From positions 10,347,952-10,411,951 of the forward strand of contig CM026423.1 in the NCBI GenBank assembly GCA_014871385.1: a DNA stretch of 64,000 nt, given 5' to 3'. A program made the translations under genes and the position numbers. The notes under the pieces are model-generated. The model saw nothing but the letters and a program-made list of their open reading frames with translations, was not told where the DNA came from and ran no database searches. Numbering within the stretch: the first letter of the stretch is position 1; each line of letters begins with the position of its first letter. This document shows, in pieces, positions 36,562 through 47,870 of this stretch. The stretch is from Ceratodon purpureus (Eukaryota > Streptophyta > Bryopsida > Pseudoditrichales > Ditrichaceae).

Positions 36562-39209
36562 CTACTCGGGCTTCTCCACATCTGCATATGCGGTCTCAGT
36601 GACCTTTGCTTCTTCCTCGGCAACATCCTTCTCAGTCTTCCTTCCCTTCTTGCACTTATAGTAAACACTCATGAAGGTGCCAACAGCTTTGTATTTGTCG
36701 CGGCATCTCTGGTAGAGAGATCCATCGAACATGCGCCAGAAATCACGCTCGTTAAGCTCGGAGACTGCGTATTGGGGTTGGAAGCAGTGGTTCTCAATCA
36801 TCCACGACTCCATTTTCTTCACAGCAGATACTCCGTCGTACTCCTCACCCTTGAATACACAACGAGGCGTGTAATAAACTCCAACGTCCGTGTACATCTG
36901 CGCATACGGAGTGTCACCGGGGCGTCCAGCATACTCAAATCCAGGCTCTGGGTTGATCTGGGTCCTCATTGGGTGCTTGAACAGACGGTGTGGGCATAGC
37001 CAAATAGGGTACACCTGCCAAGGGAGAAGAACGAGAATATTAGAAAATAATCTGCAAAATTTTGGAATCGCATGCCATGTCTGACTCAATCTGCACACAG
37101 CAAATCTATGCATGATCTACCGGAAGTAAAAGATATTTGTCCCAAGATCAACGTGATCTTGAGGAAGCGTACCTCAAATTCTCGGTCGCTGAACTCCAGA
37201 GCATCACCAACTTTGTAGGACGGCACAAGCATGTCCTGAATAACATGACGCTCATGGTAGTAGTTGCGAATGGCATCACCCTGCAGACACATAGAGAGTA
37301 CATGTTAGATTCTCAGAAATCAGGAGCTTTGATCAATAATGAAATCGAAAATTCATTGGTAGTCAATTTTAGTATTGCTAATTACCTGAGTAGCTTTCAA
37401 GAATGAGACTTTGGGAGGCATCATCCATCCGAAGAGGTAGCGGAACCAGAACTGGTCAGCAAATGGAAGGATGAGCTTGCCCTCCCAGTAAAGGCAGCGA
37501 GTGTGGCGATGGTAGTAGTCTCTTGTAGGGATGTACTCGACGAATTCACCTCTCTTTAGCGCTGTCTGTGCATGTTGGTAAAACCATGGCTTGAACCACC
37601 ATCCTTGCTGCAACACGACAACATGGATTGAAAACAAGGATCAATCCAGATTCACAAGCAAATAAAAATCAATGCTAGCATGAACGTGCGAAATTCTTGA
37701 TGATAACTTGATAACATGCTTCGCTGCGTCCACGCAGAATTCAATGGAATAAGCTATTGCTCAACTTGTTTCACTAGTCTAGAAATGAGAGATCAAATCA
37801 CAAAACCTTTATACCCAAAAACACAGTAACATGCGACAGGCAGTAGCTAACGTACGCTGTTAATTGTGTTTCCCTTCTTCTTGGCCTCTTCCGTGGAAAC
37901 ATACCTCCCGGTCATCATTACACCTTCAGTTTCGCTGTAGATCATACCTTCAACGAAATCTGGGACCTTCTCTGGATTGTCTTGGTCACCATCACGGGGA
38001 CAGTACGAGTCATTGTAGGCTTGCGCAAGATCTTGTAGATTACCTACAGCAGGCTTGTACGTCAATTTCATGTATGGGCCCACTTCGATCAACTTGATTT
38101 CTGCTGCCACGAGCAGTCCCAGGGTGCCCTGTGACCACGGGATAGCGTAGTACAAGTCCTTGAACTCGTTGTCTGCAGTTGCACGCACAAGGCGCCCATC
38201 GGCAAGAATGATCTCGTACGCAACGCAAGTGTCTGAGAAGAGTCCGTAGATGTGAGAGCTTCCTTCGATTCCGTAGCCATTGATGAGTCCTCCGACCGTT
38301 AAGTCGTCCAACTCGGCAACCACAGCCAGGGAAAGGCCCATAGGAACTGTCATTCTTGTGATCTGCCCCATGTTGACCAAAGGCTCCACCCGGGCAATCA
38401 TATTCTCCCTATCGATTTCGAGGATCTGGCAAACATACAGTTATCCAATAAGTTATTTGTAGAAAGCTGAAAATCAAACCCTCACAGATACCGAATGAAA
38501 ATAATCCTGGTTAACAGAGCTAATGGCCGAAGCAGAGACAACCAGAAAAAACACAGTTCACGGCACAGAAAATAGATGACCCCATTAGACAATGTTCGTT
38601 CGCACGTTTCACCGCCAACGCATTGTCCAACAGCAATGATGGAAACGACACAATCCAAAGTCTCCCTTCACACACTCAAAAGAGATCAACAGTAACAATC
38701 ACAAAACCCCTATGGAATATTCACATGTAGTGGGATGTCCACGGTAGAACCCAGCACGCATTTGCGCAATAAACCGTCCACAATATCAACGTCGAGGACA
38801 GACAAGGTTTAGCCATGGCGTCCGACATCAAAGGAGCGAAAAAATCCGAGGCAGTAAGCACCTGGTTGAAATCATTGAGATCGACTTCGAAGTGACGAGC
38901 GCGCTTGTAGTCCACATTGCGCATTCCGACGGCAATCCAAGGCCTGCGAGCGGTACACACGAGTCCGTCCTTCGCCGCATCTCGCGACTTCAACCTCTTA
39001 ATGACCTTCTCGACATTCTCATCGTGCTCCTTCTGGCGCTTCTTCTCAGACTTCATCGCGGACCATTGCTCCCGGAACCATGCAACGGTGTCGAAACCCT
39101 TGGAGATAGGGAGCACCACCAAGATCACGAGAATCCACCGGAACTGCACTGCCCAGTCCACCCAGGTGCGCGCCCTCTTGGGCCGCAGCGGCCGCTCCAA
39201 GTCCGACAT
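36562..39209 (-). CDS. DWF1: Delta(24)-sterol reductase (DIMINUTO/DWARF1)
   Basis: Five exons on the minus strand, 39209-38862, 38425-37856, 37607-37386, 37280-37173 and 37014-36562, are all phase 0 and give 566 residues (Arabidopsis DWF1 has 561). The ATG at 39209 begins MSDLERPL; the TTG upstream was rejected as a start. A membrane segment lies at about residues 17-40 (VQFRWILVILVVLPISKG). The FAD-binding domain follows, with VEPLVNMGQITR, AELDDLTVGGLINGYGIEG and AIPWSQGTLGLL. The C-terminal part has QGWWFKPWFYQHAQTALK, HRHTRCLYWEGKLILPFADQ and MYTDVGVYYTPRCVFKGEEY. The enzyme reduces the side-chain double bond of 24-methylene/24(28)-unsaturated sterols in ER membranes, a step towards campesterol, sitosterol and, where present, brassinosteroids. 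It is very well conserved, with no defects seen. Confidence 0.97.
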
Positions 39210-39600
39210 TGTAAACTCCGCCAACGCTCACTGCACACCGAAAACCCAAAAAAATTACTCACAACCACTCACCACTCGCCACCAACAACACAGCCAAGAC
39301 GTGCATCGAGCTTGGAAGTTAACCTTGCAAGCGGAAGCAACAACAGGACTACACAACTTCGGAAGCTCACAGTGTGCTCAAAAACCCACCAAATGGAGCG
39401 CAATTTCAACCCAGCGGAGCCAGATCAGAGCACGCAGAAGGCGAGCGTCGAATGCTCTCGCGCCCCCCGCATGCACGCGAGACAAATAGCAATCCGAGCG
39501 CGCTCGAGATGAGCTCTGGAGCGCTCTGCGCAAACGGAGCCGCTCTGAGCTGCGTTATACGATGAAGCCCCAAACCCATCACTACTCTCTTAACCGTCAT
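39210..39600 (-). promoter_or_regulatory. DWF1 leader and proximal promoter
   Basis: GC-richer sequence lies immediately upstream of the DWF1 ATG. GTATAACG on the minus strand near 39555 is a weak TATA-like candidate. Overlapping open frames on the plus strand (38892-39512) are mirror images of DWF1 exon 1 coding DNA and leader. Confidence 0.35.
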
Positions 39601-40940
39601 TATCTACAAAATGTTGTACCCTGTCTTCGACTATATCTATGAATGAGGATAATATCTATCAAATGGGTAGATGATGATGGGTTAAGGTACAGTGACGGTT
39701 ATGGATGAGCATCAACTGCACTGCTGCAGAGCGGCCATTTCTGTTCGTTTTCCTGCATATCTATGCTCGGTATAGAGTTTCGGGATGTGGAAATGATTTC
39801 GGGATGTGGAAAATCTGGGGATTCGGATATTTGGGGGTTTGGGAAATTTGAGGAACGGTGTAGAATTTTGGAATTTTGGAATAATAGTAGAGGACGTTGG
39901 TTTTGGGTATGGTGACGGTTTTAGGTGGCCATAACATTTGAGGATGGTAATGAAACCTGGCTGCGTAAGATTAGTGCACCTATTGCACAAGGTAGTAGCA
40001 CTAGAAACCACCACTTTTGGAGCCTTTCTCTCCATCAAATGCCATAGTATTGCAAACAAGCTGCTCTAAAGATGGGTAATCATTATAAACATGAATTAGA
40101 AAAATTCAAAAATTTGAGTCATATTGGTTTTTCTACAAATTCATGAAGGTCTTCATTCAAAAGTTTTAGGTTCTTGATATGAAGAGTCTCCCAAAAGCAT
40201 GTTCTCAAGTGACCCAAACGTTCCAAAACCATAAAGGAGTCTTGTTGCTTCAAAATATTTCCATGCTTTGAGGTACTTCCATGGTGCCACTTCTTGGTTT
40301 CTGCTCACTCCCAGTTGCTGATACACTCAAGTCTCACACTCAGGCGCAGCAGTTGGTCCTTACAAGTTACTGTTGCCCCGACCTTAATGGAGACTGCTAA
40401 AGATGGGGTTGCACAGCCTAGCCACTTAACGGCACTTCTAATTTAATGTATGAGTTAATTAGAGTTGCTACCTGGTGATAAAATAAAACTTGAAACATAG
40501 AGCATCTCAGTGAGTTAGTGCTGTATATACCGGCGCAGTCTCTGGGCCGGTTGGATATTCCCATTTAGAGTGCGGTTAAATTAATTTTGTGGATTTTCGC
40601 CCAGCAATGGAAATACATTGATTGCAAGGAATTTGTTTTTGTTTCTTTATGTTTGGCACAGCCTGAATGTATGACTACTTGTGAAGCATGCATTCACTAG
40701 TTCATGGGGCATTGGGGCTGCTTCTGAGGGGTACATGATTGTGAGTGTCTCCATCAATATCTGAGCCTCCTGATGATGTTGATGTTTGCTGGGTCACGGC
40801 CTTTCATCATGGTTCAAAGTTGGGACTATATATCTTAAACTAATACCTGCACCCCCGGGGAATTAATTTCCAAACATGCTTTATCTGACGTATGCAACAC
40901 CATGCATAAAATCTTTGACGTGTTTCTTGTTGCGTTAGAA
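39601..40940. other. Spacer upstream of DWF1
   Basis: No gene or element recognised. Tandem words such as TTTCGGGATGTGGAAA repeat locally at about 39779-39811. Confidence 0.35.
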
Positions 40941-40942
40941 TA

Positions 40943-41060
40943 CCAGTGGAAACCATGCCCTTCAAGACCATAACTTTTGGTCAAATTGGTCACAAGTGAA
41001 CGAGTTATGACCAATTTGACCAAAATTTTTAGTCATGGATGATATGGTTTTCACTAGTGG
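40943..41060. repeat. Long imperfect hairpin (about 54-bp arms)
   Basis: The arms begin CCAGTGGAAACCAT and end ATGGTTTTCACTAGTGG. The inner 18 bases are perfectly paired: TTTTGGTCAAATTGGTCA at 40975-40992 against its complement at 41008-41025, with a 15-nt loop. Size and shape fit a plant miRNA-type precursor or a small foldback MITE. Sequence alone cannot decide. Confidence 0.65.
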
Positions 41061-41690
41061 AAGTTCGTTTTTTCAAAAGTTGTCGTAGCAATCATATTAT
41101 AACCAAATAAATACATGGTCTTTTCTTTTTCTTTTTCCAATTGTTGATATTTATAAAACCCATCGGAACTTAAGTCCTTATAGACATTTGGATTCGGATG
41201 ATAGCTAGTGCAATTCTTTTGTTTGATTCTAGATACAAATGATATTATGATTACTTTCTTCATTTCTGTATTCAAGAAATCTCATTGAATATGAGTTGTA
41301 GTTTTTCATTTTTTTTTTTAAATCACAATTATTCCAACCTATAATATCAATGTAGTTAATAATTATTGAAATGGTAGCAACCATTTGATAAAGATAATAT
41401 TGGGTTATCATTATCAAAAGCCACTTTGAAAGTATTTGCTAGTTTTCAGATTTTTTTATTTTTTATTTTTTGAGTCAAATGGTGAAGTTTTTAGACTTTG
41501 AATTGGTTACTTTTAAGGAAGATCAACCAAGACCCTGACCATTGGTTATGTTTGATGTTGTTGAAACCCTTTGGCTAATCCTAAGGGTCAAAGAGGTTTC
41601 TGTAACTAGAGATTGATTTGCAGTAACTAGTATTTCATGATCATGAAATTCACCCAGTAGGAAGAACTCAAATTATTTCTGCACCCCACT
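41061..41690. other. AT-rich spacer
   Basis: Nothing recognised. Confidence 0.3.
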
Positions 41691-41696
41691 TTACAG

Positions 41697-42171
41697 CACA
41701 GACTTCAGTGGAGGAGTTGTCCCATGATGCGCACTTTGTGTAAGTGAAGTTACCCAGGGTTAAAGGAGGATGAATTCACCTGAGTTCGTCGGATGGTTGG
41801 ACCCATTTGTACGAACTTCGATGTCAAATCCACCTCATGATAGTGACGTCACCACCAGTGTTTTTTCCTTGCTTTGTTTGCTATTCATCAAAGAATGGCT
41901 ATACTTAGAAGTTCGGTTGCTAATTCAATATAGCTCAGTGTCTTCGAATAGCTGGTGAATCTATAGCGCTCCTCCACTTCTCCATCTTGGAGATTCTTTA
42001 AAATGGGGAGTGAAAAGTAGAGATGGCTAAGTTACATGTCTGGTGGAAGAAGAGTTTGTGTTAAACTGATCTGCACACCATGTGCATTGCAGAGGACACC
42101 GAATTTATGATTCGAACTTTGCTAGCTTAGGTCAAGTGAAGGTTCCACCGGAGGTCTGGACACTGGTAGAG
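41697..42171 (+). pseudogene. Two exon-like islands of an unrecognised gene
   Basis: An island ending TTTGT/GTAAGT at 41739 (TSVEELSHDAHFV) and one at 42093-42171 between TTGCAG and GTAAGG (GHRIYDSNFASLG, then QVKVPPEVWTLVE) join in phase (2+1) into one protein-like segment. Both have good splice signals and balanced protein-like composition. I cannot find a start, an end or further in-phase exons, so this is either a fragment or a gene whose other exons I missed. Family not recognised. Confidence 0.35.
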
Positions 42172-42931
42172 GTAAGGTGGAACCACCTATTTCCGAACAC
42201 TTAAAGGAAATATCCTTGATGCAAAGCTCTGCATGAGCTGAATTTTTTTGCACAGATTAGCAAATACTAGGATATGAGAATGGAAGTGAAATTATATTTT
42301 TCTCATTCTATATGAATAAGTTATGAATTTTCAGAGTTTTGTATGGCTAGACACCTATATGTGTACATAGACCCCTTCTAAAAGCGTGCACAAAGACAAC
42401 TCACCTTTTGGTGACTTGTGCCAATCAATGAGTGCCTTGTGTTGGATTTGTTTTAGAAATGGGATCTTACTTGTACATAAATAGGTGATGCATTGCTTGT
42501 GAATGCTGCCATTTATAGGGTTCGGTTATGGGATGTTGTTCGCCAATAGGTGGTTCTACCTTAAGGTAGAAGAACCTAAAGTCGACCATTTAAGTGATTT
42601 TTCAGACATTTTTGGGGCGGAATATTACGAGGTTATTTTTCCTGCACAGAGAAATAGGGTTCTCAACGTATGGTCATTTAAAAATAAATTTTTGAGCAAT
42701 ATTGAAATTTGTACAATTTTTCAAAGTGAAAAGTGCTTCAGACCCAGAAGTCGATCATCTGCTCTAATGTACAAATTGAGTACATCTGTACTTTCAGAAT
42801 CTAGAAATCAGGCCTGATCGACTATGGGTACCTGGTCGACTGTAGGTTTCTCTACCTTAATGTGACTTCAAATGATCCTAATTCACAGCTCAGAGATTTC
42901 AGAGGATGATATGCGAAAGTGGATGGTGAGG

Positions 42932-43015
42932 TTCTACCTGTTTTGCAGGTTGTTATTGATCTCTTTTGAAATATAGCACCCTTTGTTCAAAAAAAAAAAA
43001 AAAAAAAAAAAAAAA
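42932..43015 (+). mobile_element. 5'-truncated retroposon: 57-bp body plus poly(A)
   Basis: A 57-bp body (42932-42988) is followed by 27 A (42989-43015, the last three shared with the duplication). AAAGTGGATGGTGAGG, 16 bases, lies exactly before the insert (42916-42931) and is repeated at 43013-43028. Poly(A) plus a long target duplication is the hallmark of target-primed reverse transcription by LINE machinery. The body could be the 3' end of a SINE, a LINE or a host mRNA. The intact duplication and clean A tail indicate a young insertion. Confidence 0.85.
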
Positions 43016-43373
43016 GTGGATGGTGAGGATGACTCAGGGTGTTTGGTAATGTGGCACAGACATGGTGTTACTGCACAGTGTACAGATGGTGAACACTTGG
43101 GTAAGTTCCTGCTGGTCTCCAGGTTGACAAGTTATTCTTAATGTTTCAGCCTCTTTGCACCCAGATCTGACCATCACTTGTTTCTGAACTCGCTATTCCA
43201 GAATTTGGGGTATATTCCTCATGTTTCCACGCCTCAATTGCACCAGGGTGTCAATGCAAGATTCAGTTCCTCAACATTCAGGTGCCCTGGTGCAGTCGCA
43301 GGGTCTGTTAAATTCAGACTGGTTCCATGTTATAAACATCTCTGCAGGTCCTCCATTATGTGGTGTAACTTAC

Positions 43374-43560
43374 ACGGGTATCATTGCCTCCGCTCAATGC
43401 ATCCACTCGAGTGTTGAATTCGCCTGACAATAAAGCATCAGTAGAAATGGATTGATTGTGATTATGGAAAGAAGGGCAAAATGATAATTTCGTCAATCAG
43501 TAACTTACCCTAGACGAGCCTCCAAACCTTCAATTTGCTGCACAAGTTTCTCCCAACTTT
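43374..43560 (-). pseudogene. Exon-like islands with coiled-coil character, minus strand
   Basis: Read on the minus strand, a segment ending at 43509 before GTAAGT encodes ESWEKLVQQIEGLEARLG. A segment at 43423-43374 between TTGTCAG and GTAAGT encodes EFNTRVDALSGGNDTR. The peptides look like consecutive parts of one helical protein, but the codon phases of the two pieces do not agree. That suggests a decayed gene. A MAAQ start followed by a GT donor lies further upstream at about 43830. Not recognised as a family. Confidence 0.25.
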
Positions 43561-44260
43561 CTGTAATAAGGTCTAATCCCGTTTTGTCTCAAATTATCCC
43601 AAGTGGCCACTTCTGTACAAAAGCCGAGAAGAGAACGTGAACGCTTATTGAACCCTTCTGATGGATTACTGGATAACGGCCCCGAAGTGGTAGGGAATCC
43701 GAATTTTATAGTTATATTATGAACTTGGGAAAGTCAATGTCGAACATACTCTTGGGGTCACTTGTTTGCATACTATTTGAGCTGCTTCAAATATCGAAAC
43801 TCCCATGCAAACCTGGGCGGCCATGATCTTGAGGCGGCTTAAGCATTCCGTCTTTTGCAGCCAAGTGACATTACATGGTCTGGTACCGATCGTCATTCCT
43901 GCCGAATCATACATTCAAGACACTGGCGTAAAGCAACTTGAATTCCCAAAATCTACCCGGCAATTGAACTGCACGTGTAAAAATTAGTCCCACATGGTTC
44001 TCTATGCCAGGCGACCGCTTTCCGTGACTGGGCAAAACTCTGCAAATAGGAGAGCAGATGTCACAGTTTCATAACAAATGCTCGCAACTTGTTGAAGATT
44101 ATGATCGCAAGGGACATCGACGCATCACGGTAATCTCTTCAAGGACTGAACGGCTTGAGCTAGCGAGCTTGTATAGAAGGGCTTGTCCAACATTCACCGC
44201 CCTCCAACACTTTGCTGGGAACTTAGGGTCACTTCTTGACTGTGGGAAAGACTTGCAAAG
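43561..44260. other. Spacer and P450 promoter
   Basis: No further feature supported. The right part must contain the promoter and leader of the P450 gene. Confidence 0.35.
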
Positions 44261-46116
44261 ATGGTGGAGCTGCTGGCAATGGCGAGTGGGGGCATTCTCC
44301 TCTCACTCAGTCTCCACAGCTTCTACCACAATACTCCAACCACTGGTATGTTGCTGGCAATTCTGTTCATGCTGCTCCTGATTTCTGCGACCAGAAAGTC
44401 GAATCTGAAGTTGCCACCGGGTCCTTCCGGAGTGCCGATTCTCGGCTACCTGCCCTTCCTCGGGGAGAATCCGCACCGGCAAATGGCGAAGCTGGCGAAG
44501 AAATACGGGCCCTTGGTGCACATCCAACTGGGTTCGTTTCCAGGGTTGGTGGTGACGTCGCCTCGGCTGGCGAAGGAGGTGCTCATGACGCAGGACCAGA
44601 ACTTCGCCTCGCACCCGCAGACAATCAACATGGAGTACTTTGCATACTACAACGACAAGGATAAAATCCGGCGCGGCATCGCCTCTGCGAAGCTCGGCGC
44701 GTACTTTCGCAACCTGCGCCGGCTCGTTGCACTGGAGCTCATGTCGCCAAAACGAATGCGGTTTCTAGAGGGAGTGCGGAACGAGGAGATGCAGCGGATG
44801 GTGCATAGTCTACTCGAGGACGCCAATTGTGCTGACGGGGTTGCTAACCTGAATTCAGCGATTTCGGGCATGACCATGAACGTGATCAGCCGCACAATTG
44901 CCCACAAGCGGTAATAACTAATTCTCACCACAGGCTGTGATTGATAACTTAATGTTTAAAGCGGTGCAGAATTGCAGCCCCTGAGTCATTAATTACTGGT
45001 CTTTGTGCAGGTACTTTGGAAAGGATCTCGCCGACCAGCAAGAAGCCCGCGAATTCCAAAAAATGTTCCACACGATGCTCAGGTGGGTGGGATATATCTT
45101 CCTCGCGGATTTCCTCCCCATTCTCCGTCCTGTGACACGCCTGTTCTCGACCGAGCGAGCCATGGCTGAAACGGCAAAACGCGCCGACGCCTTCCTCGAA
45201 ACCATTCTCCAGGAGCATCGCCAGAAACGCAACACGGACGAAGCAAGCCAAGACTTTGTCGACATGATGCTCACATCTCCAGGCGAGGACGGCAAGTACC
45301 TCGACGATAACACCATAAAAGTCCTCACCCTTGTAAGCCCTCTCCCAAATTCCCACAACCTCTAAAACCCCTAACCTTCATCCAAATTCTATGCAATTCC
45401 AGGGGATGTTTCCCGCAGGAACCGAATACTGAACTCTAAGCTAATCTGATCCTTCTGTCCAATCGCAGGAATGTTTTCTCGCAGGAACCGACACGCCATC
45501 AGTTACTACCGAATGGATACTAGCGGAGCTTCTATGCCATCCAGAGGTGATGCACCGTCTGCAATCCGACCTCGACCGAATTGTCGGTACTGATCGTCAC
45601 GTTCGCGAATCCGACCTGCCCAATCTGCCCTACCTCAACGCCATCGTGAAAGAGACATTCCGTCTGCACCCAGCGGCGCCTCTGCTCATTCCCCACGAAA
45701 GTGCCCAGCAAACGCAGATCGACGGCTACGACATCCCGGCAAACACACGCGTCTTCGTCAATACGTGGGCTATGGGGCGCGACACGGCGAACTGGGAGAA
45801 TCCCACCGAGTTCAATCCGGATCGGTTCATGGACGGGAAGAAGTCGGAGATCGACATCAAAGGCGGGCATTTCGAGCTTCTGGCGTTCGGATCCGGGAGA
45901 CGGCGATGCCCTGGGATGCCCCTGGGGTCGCTCCTTGTGAATCTAGCAGTGGCGCGTCTCGTGCATGGTTTCAGAATTTTGTTGCCAAGCGGGATGCGTC
46001 CCGAGGATTTGGATCTGTCGGAGATCTTCGGCATCAACTTGAGCATGAAAGTGCCGCTTTCTTGCGTCCGCATCAAGCCGCGCTTGCGTCTAGATTTGTA
46101 TCAGTTAATGGTGTAG
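44261..46116 (+). CDS. Cytochrome P450, A-type (CYP71 clan)
   Basis: Three exons, 44261-44910, 45011-45332 and 45469-46116, give 539 residues. The ATG context is AAAGATGG. A hydrophobic ER anchor (GMLLAILFMLLLISA) is followed by the proline hinge KLPPGPSGVPILG. The I-helix motif is AGTDT at residues 329-333. The K-helix is ETFR (Glu386, Arg389) and the PERF-type motif is FNPDRF. The haem loop is FGSGRRRCPG with Cys471. All catalytic elements are intact, so it should be an active ER monooxygenase. Substrate and CYP family cannot be assigned from motifs; resemblance is to CYP71-clan enzymes of the flavonoid-hydroxylase type. Coding GC is clearly higher than in the flanks. A duplicated exon-head sequence lies in intron 2. 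Confidence 0.95.
45401..45432 (+). other. Decoy acceptor duplicating the start of P450 exon 3
   Basis: Inside intron 2, CCAG is followed by a near copy of the true exon 3 head, encoding GMFPAGTEY then TGA, against ECFLAGTDT in the real exon. It is in the same phase as the true junction. Use of this site would give a protein ending just after the I-helix start. Confidence 0.7.
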
Positions 46117-47594
46117 GTGGATTTGGTCTTATGGTTTGTAGACTTAGGAAGAGAGATGTTGAGAGATCTTCGAGACTGTGGACTGTAGTTCAGGAAACTG
46201 CAATTTGCACAGGATTAGAATTTGATCCAGCCCGGTGGAGTGATGCAGTATAGTTTTTTATCTAATAACTGAGTGCTAATGTACACAGTCTACCGGTATA
46301 TATAGTTTGTACAGAATAGTACTCTTCCAAATAATCACATGGTCACACTCTGCGAATCCTGTTACCACTTCAGCAACATAAAGATCACCATTGACTCGAC
46401 AATCGTGCATCATCTCCTTTCTTACTAGACATCAAGTTCGGTTGAACTGCGCTTTCATTAGTTGCAGGTTAGATTGTTTGTGTTGAGGTTGCGTTCAATT
46501 ATTGCCGCGAGGTTCGATCGCGGTGACCCATATGTATCTAACTTCGGTTGAGTCGGTCGAATTTGGTTGAGAGGCGGCATTCGGTTCATGAACCGCAACG
46601 AGCACCGCAGCTGAAACGCCGTCGTCCAAGTTTTAATTCCCATTTAATTGGCAATTGCGTTGTGAAATTTACACACAATTGTGACAAACGTCTAATCGGC
46701 TCGTCATCAACAGGAATATGTCGAAGCGAGAATATACCTCACCTCACATATTGACTAGGATAGGACTCATCAAACTATAGCACACACTGTGGAAGAGCTT
46801 TGAGAGCCGGAGCGGGATTGTCTGTCAAGGGACACTGTTACTGGGGTTGAGTTGGATAGGATTGGGGTCCATGTTCGTGGTGAGTGAGGGCGATCGGTGC
46901 CTCTAATGATTTGCGTGGGGAGCATTAGAAGCAGAGTTCGCTCTGATCGGATTTGTTCTGAGATAATTGCTTGATGGCGGTCGATGGTGAGTGGTGGCAG
47001 ATTTGTAAATTGGGAGTTGGAGCTGTGAGAGGGTCTGCCTCCTTGTCCTTGGCTCAAGTCTTATTACCTTGCCAGTTTTGAACCGAAAGTACAACAGATA
47101 GAGCTCTCGAATGTTGTTGCAGATACATTGCAGTACGAGTGTCTTCTGTGTTCAAGATTTTATTTTTTGCAGTCATTTTTTTGTGCAACGATTCAATCTT
47201 TCTACCATATTGTAGCGGGGCTCGCTCGAATTTTATACCTCCCAAATTTTAGCAGCTCTAACTACTTCATCATAGTACACTCACTTTTCTAGTCTGTCTG
47301 GAAGTAAGTACTTGCCAAACTGAGATTAATTAATTAAATATCTGTTGATGTGGATTTGGTTCATATGGTTTTGATTTGTTGATGCGGGCTTGATTTCATG
47401 CAAGCTGTGAATATCTATTGCAAACAAATTACCGACAGATATGGCATTTGTTGATATGGGCTCGTCATGCAAGCTTTGTAAAGAGGATCGAGGAAGTGAC
47501 GAAGTGACATGGGCTCCACTAGAACTGTGAAGACAGAAATGAAAGTGTAACTGTACGGTGCAATTTGGTTTTATATTGGGTCCCTCGGAAGAGG
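46117..47594. other. P450 3' region and spacer
   Basis: No second gene recognised. Short open frames on both strands show no family features. Confidence 0.35.
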
Positions 47595-47597
47595 GAG

Positions 47598-47790
47598 AGG
47601 GCTTCGCCAGCCAAGGAGGTAGTGCAAGACCTAGGCGACGAGCGCGGGTCCGGGCAGCAAGCTGCCGGATGGACCCGCACCCAACAAAAATTAGATTAAT
47701 ATCATGAGGAACGATGTCCCTCGTATCAGATACTAAACTGATAAGAACAGATACTACACTTGATCTTAGCCAAAAGGCCGAGAAAGGTAT
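47598..47790 (-). ncRNA. U2: U2 spliceosomal snRNA
   Basis: The minus strand from 47790 begins ATACCTTTCTCGGCCTTTTG and runs through the invariant U2 5' domain, including the branch-point-pairing GTAGTA and the stem-loop IIa region (ATCAGTTTAGTATCTGATA). A U2 Sm site, TAATTTTTG, comes next. A strong GC stem follows (GGGTCCATCCGGCAGC/GCTGCCCGGACCC), then the terminal hairpin containing GTCTTGCACTACCTCC. The expected length is about 190-196 nt; the 3' end is uncertain by about 5 bases. U2 base-pairs with the intron branch site during spliceosome assembly. The regular conserved domains suggest a functional copy. Confidence 0.95.
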
Positions 47791-47870
47791 GCCTCAGGCA
47801 GCCAACTGACGCGTTTGTATATCCGAAGCGTGGACGTCAGATCGATGAAGAATATGGTGCAACTCGAACA
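47791..47870 (-). promoter_or_regulatory. U2 snRNA promoter region
   Basis: On the minus strand a TATA-like GGATATACAA lies about 35-45 bases before the U2 start, with TCCACGCTTCG just before it. The latter only loosely resembles the plant upstream sequence element and sits closer to the TATA-like motif than in flowering plants. The assignment is tentative. Confidence 0.4.

Noticed and set aside
38892-39512. Two long plus-strand frames opposite DWF1 exon 1
   Set aside because: Shadow frames of the DWF1 coding exon and its GC-rich leader.
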